DNA of 64,000 nt from Thiobacillus denitrificans (GTDB lineage Bacteria > Pseudomonadota > Gammaproteobacteria > Burkholderiales > Thiobacillaceae), in the NCBI GenBank assembly GCA_002403375.1, contig DHHQ01000013.1, positions 229,173 to 293,172 on the forward strand, in the 5' to 3' direction. Positions 37,693 through 49,418 of this stretch are shown in pieces. The first letter of the stretch is position 1, and each line of letters starts with the position of its first letter. The notes below the pieces were generated by a model that was not told the origin of the DNA, ran no database searches, and was given only the letters and a program-made list of their open reading frames with translations. The position numbers and the translations under genes are program-made.

Positions 37693-39954
37693 TCAGGCAG
37701 CGCTGACCGCGCCCGGCGCGTGCGCCGCTGGTGTCTGTTGCGGCAACGGGGCGGGGCGGCCCAGCAGATAGCCCTGTGCGTGGGCGAAGCCCAGGCGCTC
37801 GGCCTCGTCCAGCGTCGCTTCCGTTTCCACGCCTTCCGCGACCAGCACGTAGCCGGCATTCTTCATCATGTGGACGAAGTCGGTGACCACCTTGCCGGCG
37901 CGGTCGCTCTGCCCCAGCTTGTTGACCAGCGAGATGTCGAACTTGACGATGTCGACCGGCAGGTCGACCAGATAGCGCAGCGGCGAGTAGCCGGTTCCGA
38001 AGTCGTCCATCGCGATGCGGTAATCGAGCGAGCGCAGGAGGTCGAGATAGGTGCGCACCTCGACCATCTGGGTGATCAGCGAGGTTTCGGTGATTTCCAG
38101 CATCAGCGGGTGGCGCGCGTTGTGGCGCGACAGTTCCAGCAGCAGCGAGATGACCTCGGGGTGCGAAATGCTCTGCGCCGACAGGTTGACCGAGACGCCC
38201 TTGCCTGCCGGCAGCCGCTGCGAGGAGAGGTCGGCGTCGATCTGGTGCAGCACCGCCAGGTCGAATTCGGTTTCCAGGCGGCGGCTGCCGACCACCGGCA
38301 GGAACGCGCCCGGCATGATCAGCCCGTCCTGGTAGCGGATGCGCGCGAGCGCCTCGTAGTGGGTGACGTGGCGTCCGGGAAGCGCATGGATCGGCTGGTA
38401 GTGCAGCTCGATCAGGCCGGGCGTGGCCAGCGCCTGGAACAGCGCGCTGGTCTCGCGGCTGGCGACCAGCGTCTGCGCGCCATGGTCGGTGTCCTCGCCG
38501 TACAGCGCGATGCGGTTGCGCCCCGGCTGCTTGGCCGTGTACATCGCGATGTCCGCCAGCTTGGGCAGTTCGTCGACGTGCGCGAGCTGGTCGGCCGGGC
38601 AGTAGGCGATGCCGATGCTGACGCTGACCGGTTCGTTGATCCCGAGATCCTTGAAGCTCGCCGCGTCGAGCAGGCTCTGGCAGCGCTGCGCGACCTGCCG
38701 GGCCTGCGCCGGCGTGGTGTGCGCCAGGAAGGTGGCGAATTCGTCGCCGCCCAGGCGGTACAGCCGGTCATTGGCGCGCAGTGCCATCACCAGCGCGTCG
38801 GCGATGAGGGTGAGTACCCGGTCGCCCTTGGCGTGCCCGTAGGTGTCGTTGATGGTCTTGAAGCGGTCGCAGTCGAACAGCAGGAACGCCACGTCCTGCG
38901 GCGCGGCCTTCAGCTCCTCGCGGAAGCGTGCCCAGTCTTCGTCGTAGGCGCGCCGGTTGTGGCAGCCGGTGAGCGCGTCCTGGCGTGCCTGCGAGTGGAA
39001 CTCGCGGTTCTGGTGCTCGAGCGAGCCGTGCAGTTCGCGCAGCTGGAACTGGTAGTCGTACAGCGAGCGGCGGATGTTCTCGAGTTCGGCGATGCGCAGC
39101 GGCAGCGAACGCGCGCGGGCATCGCTGAAGCGGCCCTGCTGCATCGCGTCGATGTCGTCCGACAGGCGATGCAGCGGGCGGACCAGCAGGCGGTCGTAGG
39201 CGATCAGGCCGAACACGGCCGCCACCACCAGCAGCACGAACAGTGCGAGCAGGGTGCGGGACAGAATCTCCTGGAAGCGCACCTGGTCGGGGTCGGGACG
39301 GGCGCCGAAGCTCAGGCGCGAAAACAGTTCCGAAGCGGGCAGCGCCTCGCCGGGCGCGAGCGTGACGGCGATGCTCGCCATGTCCGCGAAATGGAAGCCC
39401 TGCTGACCCTGCAGCGCGGACATGAAGTCGACCCGGATCAGCCCGTTGCCGAGCAGGGTCTGTTTCCGCTCGTCGCCGTAGACCGCAAACGCCTGATACA
39501 GCGCGATCGTTCCCGCCTCGTTGGCCAGCCAGGCCGCCGCCTCGCCGCGCCGGGCGTCGGCGGGCAGCCGGGACGGGAAGTCCTGCTTCGACCCGGGGGC
39601 GAGCAGATTGGCGGAGGGGGCGTAGAGGGCGGCGCGCGCGAGGGCGCTGCCCAGCATCCCGCTTTCGTAGACCCGCTGGTCGCGCCAGTGGGTGTAGTAC
39701 TCGGGCATGACCAGCTGCTGCCGGGTCTCGTCCCAGTTCGCGAGGCTGGCGGCCTGGTCCTTCGTCTGGCTGAGCAGCCGTTGCGCTGCGCTGGTGAGTT
39801 CTGCGCGCGCGGCGTCCTGGTTGTGCTGCGCCAGATTGCCCGTCACGGTGCGCGTCTGATAGGCGGCAAAGCCGCCGATCAGGCTGACCAGGATGAGCAG
39901 GCCGGTGATGAAGGCGAGCGCGATGTGCTGGATGGAAAAGGAGCGGAGGGCCAT
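37693..39954 (-). CDS. Membrane GGDEF-EAL protein
   Basis: 753 residues. Two membrane helices (about 9-31 and 233-255) bracket a periplasmic sensor. GGDEF is intact at residues 402-406 and an RxxD inhibitory site is present five residues before it (393-396). The EAL domain has EAL at 534-536 and further catalytic motifs such as LEITETSLI, MDDFGTGYS and VAEGVET. So both synthesis and hydrolysis of cyclic di-GMP are possible, and which one dominates cannot be told. Convergent with the UbiB-like gene, 6 bases away. Confidence 0.93.
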   Translation of the reverse strand: MALRSFSIQHIALAFITGLLILVSLIGGFAAYQTRTVTGNLAQHNQDAARAELTSAAQRLLSQTKDQAASLANWDETRQQLVMPEYYTHWRDQRVYESGMLGSALARAALYAPSANLLAPGSKQDFPSRLPADARRGEAAAWLANEAGTIALYQAFAVYGDERKQTLLGNGLIRVDFMSALQGQQGFHFADMASIAVTLAPGEALPASELFSRLSFGARPDPDQVRFQEILSRTLLALFVLLVVAAVFGLIAYDRLLVRPLHRLSDDIDAMQQGRFSDARARSLPLRIAELENIRRSLYDYQFQLRELHGSLEHQNREFHSQARQDALTGCHNRRAYDEDWARFREELKAAPQDVAFLLFDCDRFKTINDTYGHAKGDRVLTLIADALVMALRANDRLYRLGGDEFATFLAHTTPAQARQVAQRCQSLLDAASFKDLGINEPVSVSIGIAYCPADQLAHVDELPKLADIAMYTAKQPGRNRIALYGEDTDHGAQTLVASRETSALFQALATPGLIELHYQPIHALPGRHVTHYEALARIRYQDGLIMPGAFLPVVGSRRLETEFDLAVLHQIDADLSSQRLPAGKGVSVNLSAQSISHPEVISLLLELSRHNARHPLMLEITETSLITQMVEVRTYLDLLRSLDYRIAMDDFGTGYSPLRYLVDLPVDIVKFDISLVNKLGQSDRAGKVVTDFVHMMKNAGYVLVAEGVETEATLDEAERLGFAHAQGYLLGRPAPLPQQTPAAHAPGAVSAA

Positions 39955-39971
39955 CTCGGGCAATGCGAAAG

Positions 39972-40811
39972 CTATCGGGTGCGCGCCAGGAACTCGAGGC
40001 TGTGCTCGAGCAGGTCGAATTCGTGTTCGCCGTCCATGAAGTGGTTGGCGCCCTGCACGACCACCATCGGGGTCTGCAGGTCCTCGAGCGAGCGGATCCA
40101 GTTGCGGCCCAGCATCGCGTCGGCGCTGCCCATGATCAGCCGCGTGCTGACCGGCGCCTGCTTGAGTGCCGCGAGCGTGCGTGCCGCATCCCAGCGCACG
40201 TAGGAAAGCAGCGCCTCGGGCGGCGAGAGGTAGTTCCTGCAGAACGACAGCGGCTGGTTGACGAGCGCGCGCTCCCTGCGCCGGACCTGGCGTTCCAGCT
40301 GCGCGATGAGCGGGCCGCGGGCGGTGTCGCCTACCTGGGCCTCGATCAGCGAGGTGCCGATGTACGCCTTGACCGCGCCATCCGGGCGGCCCGCGAGGTA
40401 CGCCAGCAGCTGCATGCTGCCGAAGCTGTGCCCGAGCAGCACGATCGAGCGGTGGCCCCTGGACTTCAGCCAGACGACCCAGCGCGCGATCTCCGCGACG
40501 TCGTCGTCGAGGCTGTGGGTGTGCACGGCTTCGCACGCCAGGCTTTTCTCCCGGTTGGGGATGCCGAGGCTGAGGGTGGGCGAGAGCACGGAATAGCCCG
40601 CGTCGTTGAGCCCGCGTGCCAGCGTCGCCACCGTCGCGAAGGTGCGCGTCTGCAGGAAGCCGTGGAGCAGCAGCACCGCAGGCTTGTCGGGCTGTCCCGC
40701 CAGGTACTCGGCGCTCGCCGGAATGCCGGGGCGCATCTCCAGCCGGACGATCGCGGCATGCGCGGAAGCCGGGAGCGCCGACAGCAGGAGGCAGAGCAGG
40801 AATGCGCGCAT
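39972..40811 (-). CDS. Secreted alpha/beta hydrolase
   Basis: 279 residues from the ATG at 40811. A signal peptide (about 1-19, ending SAHAAI) precedes an alpha/beta-hydrolase fold. The oxyanion segment is LLLHGFLQTR and the nucleophile is Ser129 in GHSFG (127-131). An Asp and a late His (QGANHFMDG) complete a plausible triad. The substrate is unknown. Starts 114 bases from the divergent dinG and lies 17 bases upstream of the GGDEF-EAL gene. Confidence 0.8.
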   Translation of the reverse strand: MRAFLLCLLLSALPASAHAAIVRLEMRPGIPASAEYLAGQPDKPAVLLLHGFLQTRTFATVATLARGLNDAGYSVLSPTLSLGIPNREKSLACEAVHTHSLDDDVAEIARWVVWLKSRGHRSIVLLGHSFGSMQLLAYLAGRPDGAVKAYIGTSLIEAQVGDTARGPLIAQLERQVRRRERALVNQPLSFCRNYLSPPEALLSYVRWDAARTLAALKQAPVSTRLIMGSADAMLGRNWIRSLEDLQTPMVVVQGANHFMDGEHEFDLLEHSLEFLARTR

Positions 40812-40925
40812 GAAAGAAGGGCGAAGGGAATCTGTGAACCTAACGGCTGCAAACCGGCGGAACTGAAGCGCCGAAGCGGGCATCCGGTGCCGGGTGTTAC
40901 ACTGCGCCCCGAAGTCGATCCAGAC

Positions 40926-42893
40926 ATGTCCGATCTCAACAATCTCTTTTCACCCGATGGCGCGTGTGCCGCGGTGCTCCCCGGCTGGCGCGCCCGTCCC
41001 CAGCAACTGGAGATGGCCGAGGCGGTCGAGCGGGCGGTCGCCATTCGTGGCGTGCTGCTCGCCGAAGCCGGCACCGGCACCGGCAAGACGCTGGCCTACC
41101 TGATTCCCGCGCTGCGCTCGGGCGGCAAGGTCGTCATCTCCACCGGCACCAAGGCGCTGCAGGACCAGCTCTTCCACCGCGACCTGCCGGCCGCGCGCCG
41201 CGCGCTGAAGTCGCCGGTCAAGGTCGCGCTGCTGAAGGGGCGCGCCAACTACGTCTGCCTGCATCACCTGGAGCGCAATCTCGCCGACGGCCGCTTCGCC
41301 CATCGCGACGACGCCGCCTGGCTCGCCAGGATCGCCCGCTTCGCCGCGACCAGCGGGAGCGGTGACCGCGCCGAGGCCGAGGGCATCCCCGAGGATGCCA
41401 CCGCGTGGCAGTACGCCGTGTCCAGCCGCGACAACTGCCTCGGCAGCGAATGCAGCCATTTCAAGGACTGTTTCGTCATGCAGGCGCGCAAGAACGCGCT
41501 CGACGCCGAGGTCGTGGTGGTCAACCACCACCTTTTCTTCGCCGACCTGTGGCTCAAGGACGAGGGCGTCGCCGAGTTGCTGCCGGCGTGCAACACCGTG
41601 ATCCTCGACGAGGCGCACCAGCTCGCCGAGACCGCCGCGCAGTTCTTCGGCGAGACGCTGTCGACCGCGCAGCTGCTCGAACTCGCCGGCGACACCAAGC
41701 GCCTGGCGGCGGTAAAGGCCGGCGACTTCCCGGCGCTGCGCCGCGCGGCGGAGGATCTTGCCAAGGTGGCACGCGACCTGCGCCTCGCGTTTCCGCAGAA
41801 TCCGGTCAAGGCCACCGTGGCGGAACTCGGCCGCTACGAGAAGTGGCCGGATGCGCTCAAAGCGCTGTCCGCGTCGCTGGACGAACTGGCGAAGCTCCTC
41901 GCGACGCAGGCCGAGCGCGACGCCGACCTGAAGAACTGCTTCGAGCGCGCCCAGGCGCTGCAGGCGACGCTCGCCAGCTGGCAGCGCGACGACGACCCCG
42001 AGACGCCGCGGGTGCGCTGGCTGGAAACGACGTTCTCCTCGCTGCTGCTGCACGCCACGCCGCTCTCGGTCGGCGCGATGTTCGGTGCCAGGCTCGGCGA
42101 GCGCGCGCAGGCGTGGATCCTGACCTCGGCGACGCTGTCGGTCGGCGGCGACTTCAGCCATCTCAAGGCGCGCCTGGGCATCGAGGAAGCGGAGACGCTG
42201 TGCGTCGACAGCCCCTTCGACTACCCGCGGCAGGGCGTGCTCTACGTGCCGCAGGGGCTGCCCGCGCCCAACACGCCCGAGTTCACCGAGGCGGTCGTCG
42301 ACGCCGCGCTGCCGGTGCTCGAAGTCAGCCGCGGGCGCGCGTTCGTCCTGTTCACCAGCCTGCGCGCGCTCGACAAGGCGCGCGGCCTGCTGACCGAGGC
42401 CTTCAAGCGGCGTGGCTGGGACTATCCGCTACTGGTGCAGGGCGACGCGCCGAAGAACGAGCTGCTCGCGCGCTTCCAGCGCGCCGGCAACGCGGTGCTG
42501 CTGGGCAGCCAGAGCTTCTGGGAAGGCGTCGACGTGCCGGGCGACGCGCTGTCGGTGGTGATCATCGACAAGCTGCCGTTCCAGCCGCCCGACGACCCGG
42601 TCGTCGCCGCGCGCATCGCCCAGGCCGAGAAGAACGGCGGCAAGCCCTTCATGGACTATCAGCTGCCGCACGCGGCGATCGCGCTCAAGCAGGGCGCCGG
42701 GCGGCTGATCCGCACCGAGACCGACCGCGGCGTGCTGATGATCTGCGACACCCGGCTCGCCGACAAACCCTATGGCCGGCTGCTGCTGAACGCGCTGCCG
42801 CCGATGACGCGGACGCGCAAGCTGGAGATCGTGGAAAGGTTCTTCGCCGCTCAGGAAAGCGTCTGCACGAAGGCCAGCACCTCGGCGGCGTGA
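40926..42893 (+). CDS. dinG: DinG-family ATP-dependent DNA helicase
   Basis: 655 residues of the XPD-like superfamily 2. Walker A GTGTGKT is at residues 49-55 and the DEAH box near residue 228. The iron-sulfur cysteines Cys111, Cys171, Cys176 and Cys182 are present, followed by helicase motifs with QGAGRLIRTETDRG near the end. It unwinds 5'-overhang DNA and R-loops in damage tolerance. It could be DinG or its paralogue YoaA; the FeS motif does not separate them. Its last 43 bases overlap the convergent bcp. Confidence 0.88.
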   Translation: MSDLNNLFSPDGACAAVLPGWRARPQQLEMAEAVERAVAIRGVLLAEAGTGTGKTLAYLIPALRSGGKVVISTGTKALQDQLFHRDLPAARRALKSPVKVALLKGRANYVCLHHLERNLADGRFAHRDDAAWLARIARFAATSGSGDRAEAEGIPEDATAWQYAVSSRDNCLGSECSHFKDCFVMQARKNALDAEVVVVNHHLFFADLWLKDEGVAELLPACNTVILDEAHQLAETAAQFFGETLSTAQLLELAGDTKRLAAVKAGDFPALRRAAEDLAKVARDLRLAFPQNPVKATVAELGRYEKWPDALKALSASLDELAKLLATQAERDADLKNCFERAQALQATLASWQRDDDPETPRVRWLETTFSSLLLHATPLSVGAMFGARLGERAQAWILTSATLSVGGDFSHLKARLGIEEAETLCVDSPFDYPRQGVLYVPQGLPAPNTPEFTEAVVDAALPVLEVSRGRAFVLFTSLRALDKARGLLTEAFKRRGWDYPLLVQGDAPKNELLARFQRAGNAVLLGSQSFWEGVDVPGDALSVVIIDKLPFQPPDDPVVAARIAQAEKNGGKPFMDYQLPHAAIALKQGAGRLIRTETDRGVLMICDTRLADKPYGRLLLNALPPMTRTRKLEIVERFFAAQESVCTKASTSAA

Positions 42894-43309
42894 CCCGGCG
42901 CCTTCAGGCCGCGCCAGCTTTTCACCAGTTTCCCGTCCTTGTCGAACACGAAGGTGCTGCGCTCGATGCCGCGCACCTGCTTGCCGTACATGTTCTTCAG
43001 CTTCATCACGCCGAACAGCTCGCAGGCGGCTTCGTCCTTGTCGGACAGCAGCTCGAACGGGAAGCCGTGGGCGGCCTTGAACCCCTCGTGCGACTTCAGG
43101 CTGTCGCGCGAGACGCCGACGACGATCGTGTCGGCCTTGCCGAATTCGGGGTAGAGATCGCGGAACTCCTGGCCCTCGAGGGTGCAGCCCGAGGTATTGT
43201 CCTTCGGATAGAAGTAGACGACGACGTTCCTGCCGCGGTGATCGGACAGCCTGAAGGCGCTGTCGCCAGTGGAGGGCAGTTCGAAGTCGGTGATGACGGG
43301 GTCGCTCAT
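42851..43309 (-). CDS. bcp: Thiol peroxidase, Bcp/PrxQ type
   Basis: 152 residues, a thioredoxin-fold peroxiredoxin. The peroxidatic Cys is in the canonical PKDNTSGCT motif. The resolving Cys five residues later found in many Bcp proteins is absent; a later Cys in EAACELF is the alternative. It reduces hydroperoxides with thioredoxin, which fits the nearby thioredoxin reductase. The 3' end overlaps dinG by 43 bases on the opposite strand. Confidence 0.93.
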   Translation of the reverse strand: MSDPVITDFELPSTGDSAFRLSDHRGRNVVVYFYPKDNTSGCTLEGQEFRDLYPEFGKADTIVVGVSRDSLKSHEGFKAAHGFPFELLSDKDEAACELFGVMKLKNMYGKQVRGIERSTFVFDKDGKLVKSWRGLKAPGHAAEVLAFVQTLS

Positions 43310-43322
43310 GGGAGGCTTCTTT

Positions 43323-43982
43323 CTAGTGTGACGAGGATTTGAGCAGGACGACGACGGCGCCGGCGCCGCCGTCGACGGTGCGTGCCTGGCAGAACGCGAG
43401 CACGTCCTCGCGCTGCATCAGCCAGTGGCGCACCTTGTTCTTCAGCACGGGCAGGCGGTTCTTCGAGCCCAGCCCCTTGCCGTGGATGATGCGCACGCAG
43501 CGGCGGTCCTCGACCATGCAGCGGTTGAGGAAGGCGGCAAGCGCGACGCGCGCCTCGTCACCGGTGTGGCCGTGCAGGTCGAGTTCGCCCTTGATCACCC
43601 AGCCGCCGCGACGCAGCTTGCGCAGCGCGGCGAGCGGAACGCCGGGGCGCGAGAAGAAGAGCTCCTCGCCGGTGGAGACGGCGGCTTCCCAGTCCCACGG
43701 ATCGGACAGGGCGTCGACCAGCACCTGCTGCTCGTCGCGCAGGCGCTGGCGGGCGACCGGTTTGGGGTGCGGATGCTTGCGCTCCACACGGTTGCAGGGG
43801 GGAAGGGGAACCGCGTCGGCGACCGCGCGGCGGAACAGCACGGCGCCGTCCTCCGGCGGCCGGGGCTTTTCAGGCGTGGCCTGCTGAGCGGCCTGCACCC
43901 GTTGCTCGCGCAGCGTGCGGCGCACGCGCGCCAGCGCCTCGAACGAGGCGGGCGCGAGCGCACTGCCGCGGGCGCGCTTCAT
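43323..43982 (-). CDS. Smr-domain protein
   Basis: 219 residues. A basic, Pro-rich N-terminal half is followed by a C-terminal Smr domain (about 130-217). The domain signature ELDLHGHTGDEAR and the later RIIHGKGLGS are intact, so endonuclease activity as described for SmrA/SmrB or MutS2-type domains is possible. SmrB in E. coli cleaves mRNA at collided ribosomes; whether this protein is equivalent is not clear. 13 bases upstream of bcp on the same strand. Confidence 0.85.
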   Translation of the reverse strand: MKRARGSALAPASFEALARVRRTLREQRVQAAQQATPEKPRPPEDGAVLFRRAVADAVPLPPCNRVERKHPHPKPVARQRLRDEQQVLVDALSDPWDWEAAVSTGEELFFSRPGVPLAALRKLRRGGWVIKGELDLHGHTGDEARVALAAFLNRCMVEDRRCVRIIHGKGLGSKNRLPVLKNKVRHWLMQREDVLAFCQARTVDGGAGAVVVLLKSSSH

Positions 43983-44011
43983 GCCGGATCACTCGCCTGG
44001 GCCGGCTGCGC

Positions 44012-45001
<990 letters not shown>

Positions 45002-45043
45002 CTAACCAAACTTGGCAGCCCCATTTCCATGCTGTCGGCCCGG

Positions 45044-45049
45044 TATAAT
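45044..45049 (+). promoter_or_regulatory. Candidate -10 element for ftsK
   Basis: A perfect TATAAT lies 28 bases before the ftsK ATG in the trxB-ftsK intergenic region. I cannot find a convincing -35 at the right distance, so this rests on the -10 box and its position alone. Confidence 0.45.
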
Positions 45050-45076
45050 CGGGTCACTGTCGTTCGAATCGTTCCC

Positions 45077-47352
<2,276 letters not shown>

Positions 47353-47356
<4 letters not shown>

Positions 47357-48054
47357 CGTTCTACGCGTTGATCCCCGCCGCCGGCAGCGGCTCGCGCATG
47401 GGCGGGGCGATCGAGAAGCAGTACATGGACCTCAATTCGGTGCCGATGATCGCGCACGCGATGATGGTGCTGGCGCGCGAGCCGCGCATTGAGAAACTGT
47501 TCGTCGTGCTGTCGCCCACCGACAGGCGCTGGAACAACTACGAATGGCAGGGCTGGGAGGAACGCATCGAAGTGCTGCGCTGCGGCGGCGCGACGCGCGC
47601 CGAGACGGTGCTTAACGGCCTCGACGCGATCGCGAAAATCTGTGCTCCGGACGACTGGGTGCTGGTGCACGACGCCGCGCGGCCCTGCCTGCCGGACGAA
47701 ATGCTGACGAAGCTGCTGGACGAAGTCGCCGACGATCCGGTCGGCGGCCTGCTCGCCGTCCCGGTGGCCGACACCCTGAAGCGCGCCGCGGCCGGCACGG
47801 CCTCCGGCGTGCGCGCCGAGGCCACCGTGCCGCGCGCCGGCCTGTGGCAGGCGCAAACCCCGCAGATGTTCCGCCACGGCACGCTGGTCGAGGCGCTGCG
47901 CGCGGCCGGCAGCGACATGACCGACGAGGCCTCGGCGATCGAGCAGCTCGGCCTGCAGCCGCGGCTCGTCGAATCCGACAGCCGCAACCTCAAGGTCACC
48001 TATCCGCAGGACCTCGAACTCGCGGGCATGATTCTAAGGAAGCTCAATGAGTGA
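47353..48054 (+). CDS. ispD: 2-C-methyl-D-erythritol 4-phosphate cytidylyltransferase
   Basis: 233 residues, third step of the MEP isoprenoid pathway. The N-terminal CTP-binding loop is [11 protein letters not shown], and [10 protein letters not shown] contains conserved active-site residues. The Lys in KQYMDL binds substrate. The start overlaps the ftsK stop (ATGA) and the end overlaps ispF by 8 bases. Confidence 0.96.
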
Positions 48055-48529
48055 CATCCGGGTCGGCCACGGCTTCGACGTCCACGCCTTCGCCGAGAGC
48101 CGCAAGCTCATCATCGGCGGCGTCGATATTCCCCATGAGCTGGGGCTCGCCGGGCACTCGGACGCCGACGTGCTGCTGCACGCGATCTGCGACGCGCTCC
48201 TCGGAGCGGCCGGGCTGGGCGACATCGGCCGTCACTTCCCCGACACCGACATGGCGTTCGCCGGGATCGACAGCCGCATCCTGCTGCGCCGCGTCGCCGA
48301 ACAATTGAAGCAACGCAACTGGAAAATCGGCAACGTGGACGCCACCATCATCGCCCAGGCACCGAAGATGGCGCCGCACATCGCGCGCATGACGGCGCAC
48401 ATCGCCGACGACCTCGGCATCGCCCTCGATCGCGTCAACGTCAAGGCGACCACCACCGAGAAGCTCGGCTTCACCGGGCGCCGCGAGGGCATCGCGGCCG
48501 AGGCGGTGTGCCTCATCGCCCGTGACTGA
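48047..48529 (+). CDS. ispF: 2-C-methyl-D-erythritol 2,4-cyclodiphosphate synthase
   Basis: 160 residues, the fifth MEP-pathway step. The N-terminal metal site GHGFDVHAF carries Asp and His ligands, and the third ligand is in [13 protein letters not shown]. The C-terminal [14 protein letters not shown] is the nucleotide contact. Trimeric in the family. It overlaps ispD by 8 bases and thpR by 8 bases, so the three genes form a tight unit. Confidence 0.96.
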   Translation: MSDIRVGHGFDVHAFAESRKLIIGGVDIPHELGLAGHSDADVLLHAICDALLGAAGLGDIGRHFPDTDMAFAGIDSRILLRRVAEQLKQRNWKIGNVDATIIAQAPKMAPHIARMTAHIADDLGIALDRVNVKATTTEKLGFTGRREGIAAEAVCLIARD

Positions 48530-49073
48530 GCCGGCAAGAAGCGAAACGACCGAACCCGCGACGCTGCGGCTCTTCTTCGCGCTGTGGCCGGACGACGCCA
48601 CCCGCGACGCGCTCAACCGGACCGGCAAGTGGCTGTACCAGCACTGGGGCGGCCGGCGCATGCGCGCCGACACCGTGCACATCACCCTGGCCTTCCTGGG
48701 CGAGACGCCGGCCGACCGGCTGGATGACCTCGTCGCCTGTGCAGACGGCGTCGAATCCGACGCCTACGACCTGGTCCTCGACCAGGCCGGCTACTGGCGG
48801 CACAACCGCATCGGCTGGCTGGGCGCGAGCGAGACGCCGCCGCAGCACTTCGAACTGGTACGGGCGCTGAACACCGGGCTGCAGCAGGCGGGCTTCCCGG
48901 TCGATGCGCGTCCCCACGTCCCGCACGTCACGCTGCTGCGCAACGCCCGCGGCGGCGAGGTGCCGGCGTGCACGCCTGTGGTCTGGCCGATCAGGGAATT
49001 CGTGCTGGTGCAGTCCAACCTCGATCCGGACGGCGCGCACTACGAGGTCGTCCGGCGCTGGGCGCTCGGCTGA
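48522..49073 (+). CDS. thpR: RNA 2',3'-cyclic phosphodiesterase
   Basis: 183 residues of the 2H phosphoesterase family. The two catalytic motifs are HITLAF and HVTLLR. Family members open 2',3'-cyclic phosphates on RNA or join tRNA halves in vitro. Translation starts at a GTG at 48522 inside the end of ispF. No signal peptide. Confidence 0.9.
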   Translation: MTEPARSETTEPATLRLFFALWPDDATRDALNRTGKWLYQHWGGRRMRADTVHITLAFLGETPADRLDDLVACADGVESDAYDLVLDQAGYWRHNRIGWLGASETPPQHFELVRALNTGLQQAGFPVDARPHVPHVTLLRNARGGEVPACTPVVWPIREFVLVQSNLDPDGAHYEVVRRWALG

Positions 49074-49121
49074 GTGCTCCTCGTGGGGCGCAAGATTCTT
49101 CGTGAGCTCGCTGAAAAACAG

Positions 49122-49150
49122 TTGCTCCGGCGTTCCGTCCTGTATACAAT
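49122..49150 (+). promoter_or_regulatory. Sigma-70-like promoter of tRNA-Val
   Basis: TTGCTC at 49122-49127 and TACAAT at 49145-49150 are separated by 17 bases. The mature tRNA begins 13 bases after the -10 box. Confidence 0.7.
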
Positions 49151-49162
49151 GCGCACCTCTTT

Positions 49163-49239
49163 AGGCGCGTAGCTCAGCTGGTTAGAGCACCACCTTGACA
49201 TGGTGGGGGTCGTTGGTTCGAGTCCAATCGCGCCTACCA
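49163..49239 (+). tRNA. tRNA-Val (anticodon GAC)
   Basis: 77 bases with encoded CCA. The acceptor AGGCGCG pairs with CGCGCCT and the T loop is GTTCGAGTC. The anticodon loop TTGACAT on a CCACC/GGTGG stem gives anticodon GAC, reading GUC and GUU valine codons. Confidence 0.96.
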
Positions 49240-49277
49240 ATATTCATCGGGTCGGGATGACCTCTGGAGGTTGCGAA

Positions 49278-49313
49278 ATGTCACCGCGAACTAGCAAGGC
49301 TGTCACTGGATAA
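49278..49313 (+). CDS. Possible 11-residue leader peptide upstream of thrS
   Basis: An ATG at 49278 follows a perfect GGAGG at 8 bases and opens an 11-codon frame reading MSPRTSKAVTG, with two Thr codons. A strong terminator hairpin begins 56 bases after its stop, and thrS follows 21 bases beyond that. This is the arrangement expected for translation-coupled attenuation of a threonyl-tRNA synthetase gene, but two Thr codons are few. Chance is a fair alternative. Confidence 0.3.
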   Translation: MSPRTSKAVTG

Positions 49314-49368
49314 CACCCGGCGCACAGCTGTTCGCAGGCATTCTGCAATCTTCAAGCACTGAAGTACC

Positions 49369-49397
49369 AAAAAAGCGCGGCCGGTCCGCGCTTTTTT
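49369..49397 (+). terminator. Terminator between tRNA-Val and thrS
   Basis: A perfect 12-bp stem (49369-49380 with 49386-49397, 5-base loop) has a T run in its 3' arm. It ends 21 bases before the thrS ATG. It may terminate the tRNA-Val transcript or act as an attenuator of thrS. Confidence 0.85.
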
Positions 49398-49418
49398 CAT
49401 TTCCGGAGTCAGAAAACA

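Noticed and set aside
42851..43309. Unusual Bcp active site with Ser in place of the common Pro before Gly-Cys
   Set aside because: The general peroxiredoxin pattern PxxxTxxC is intact, so this is normal variation.
49257..49313. A longer leader frame starting at the ATG at 49257
   Set aside because: It lacks a ribosome site; only the ATG at 49278 has a good one, so only that was kept as a weak candidate.
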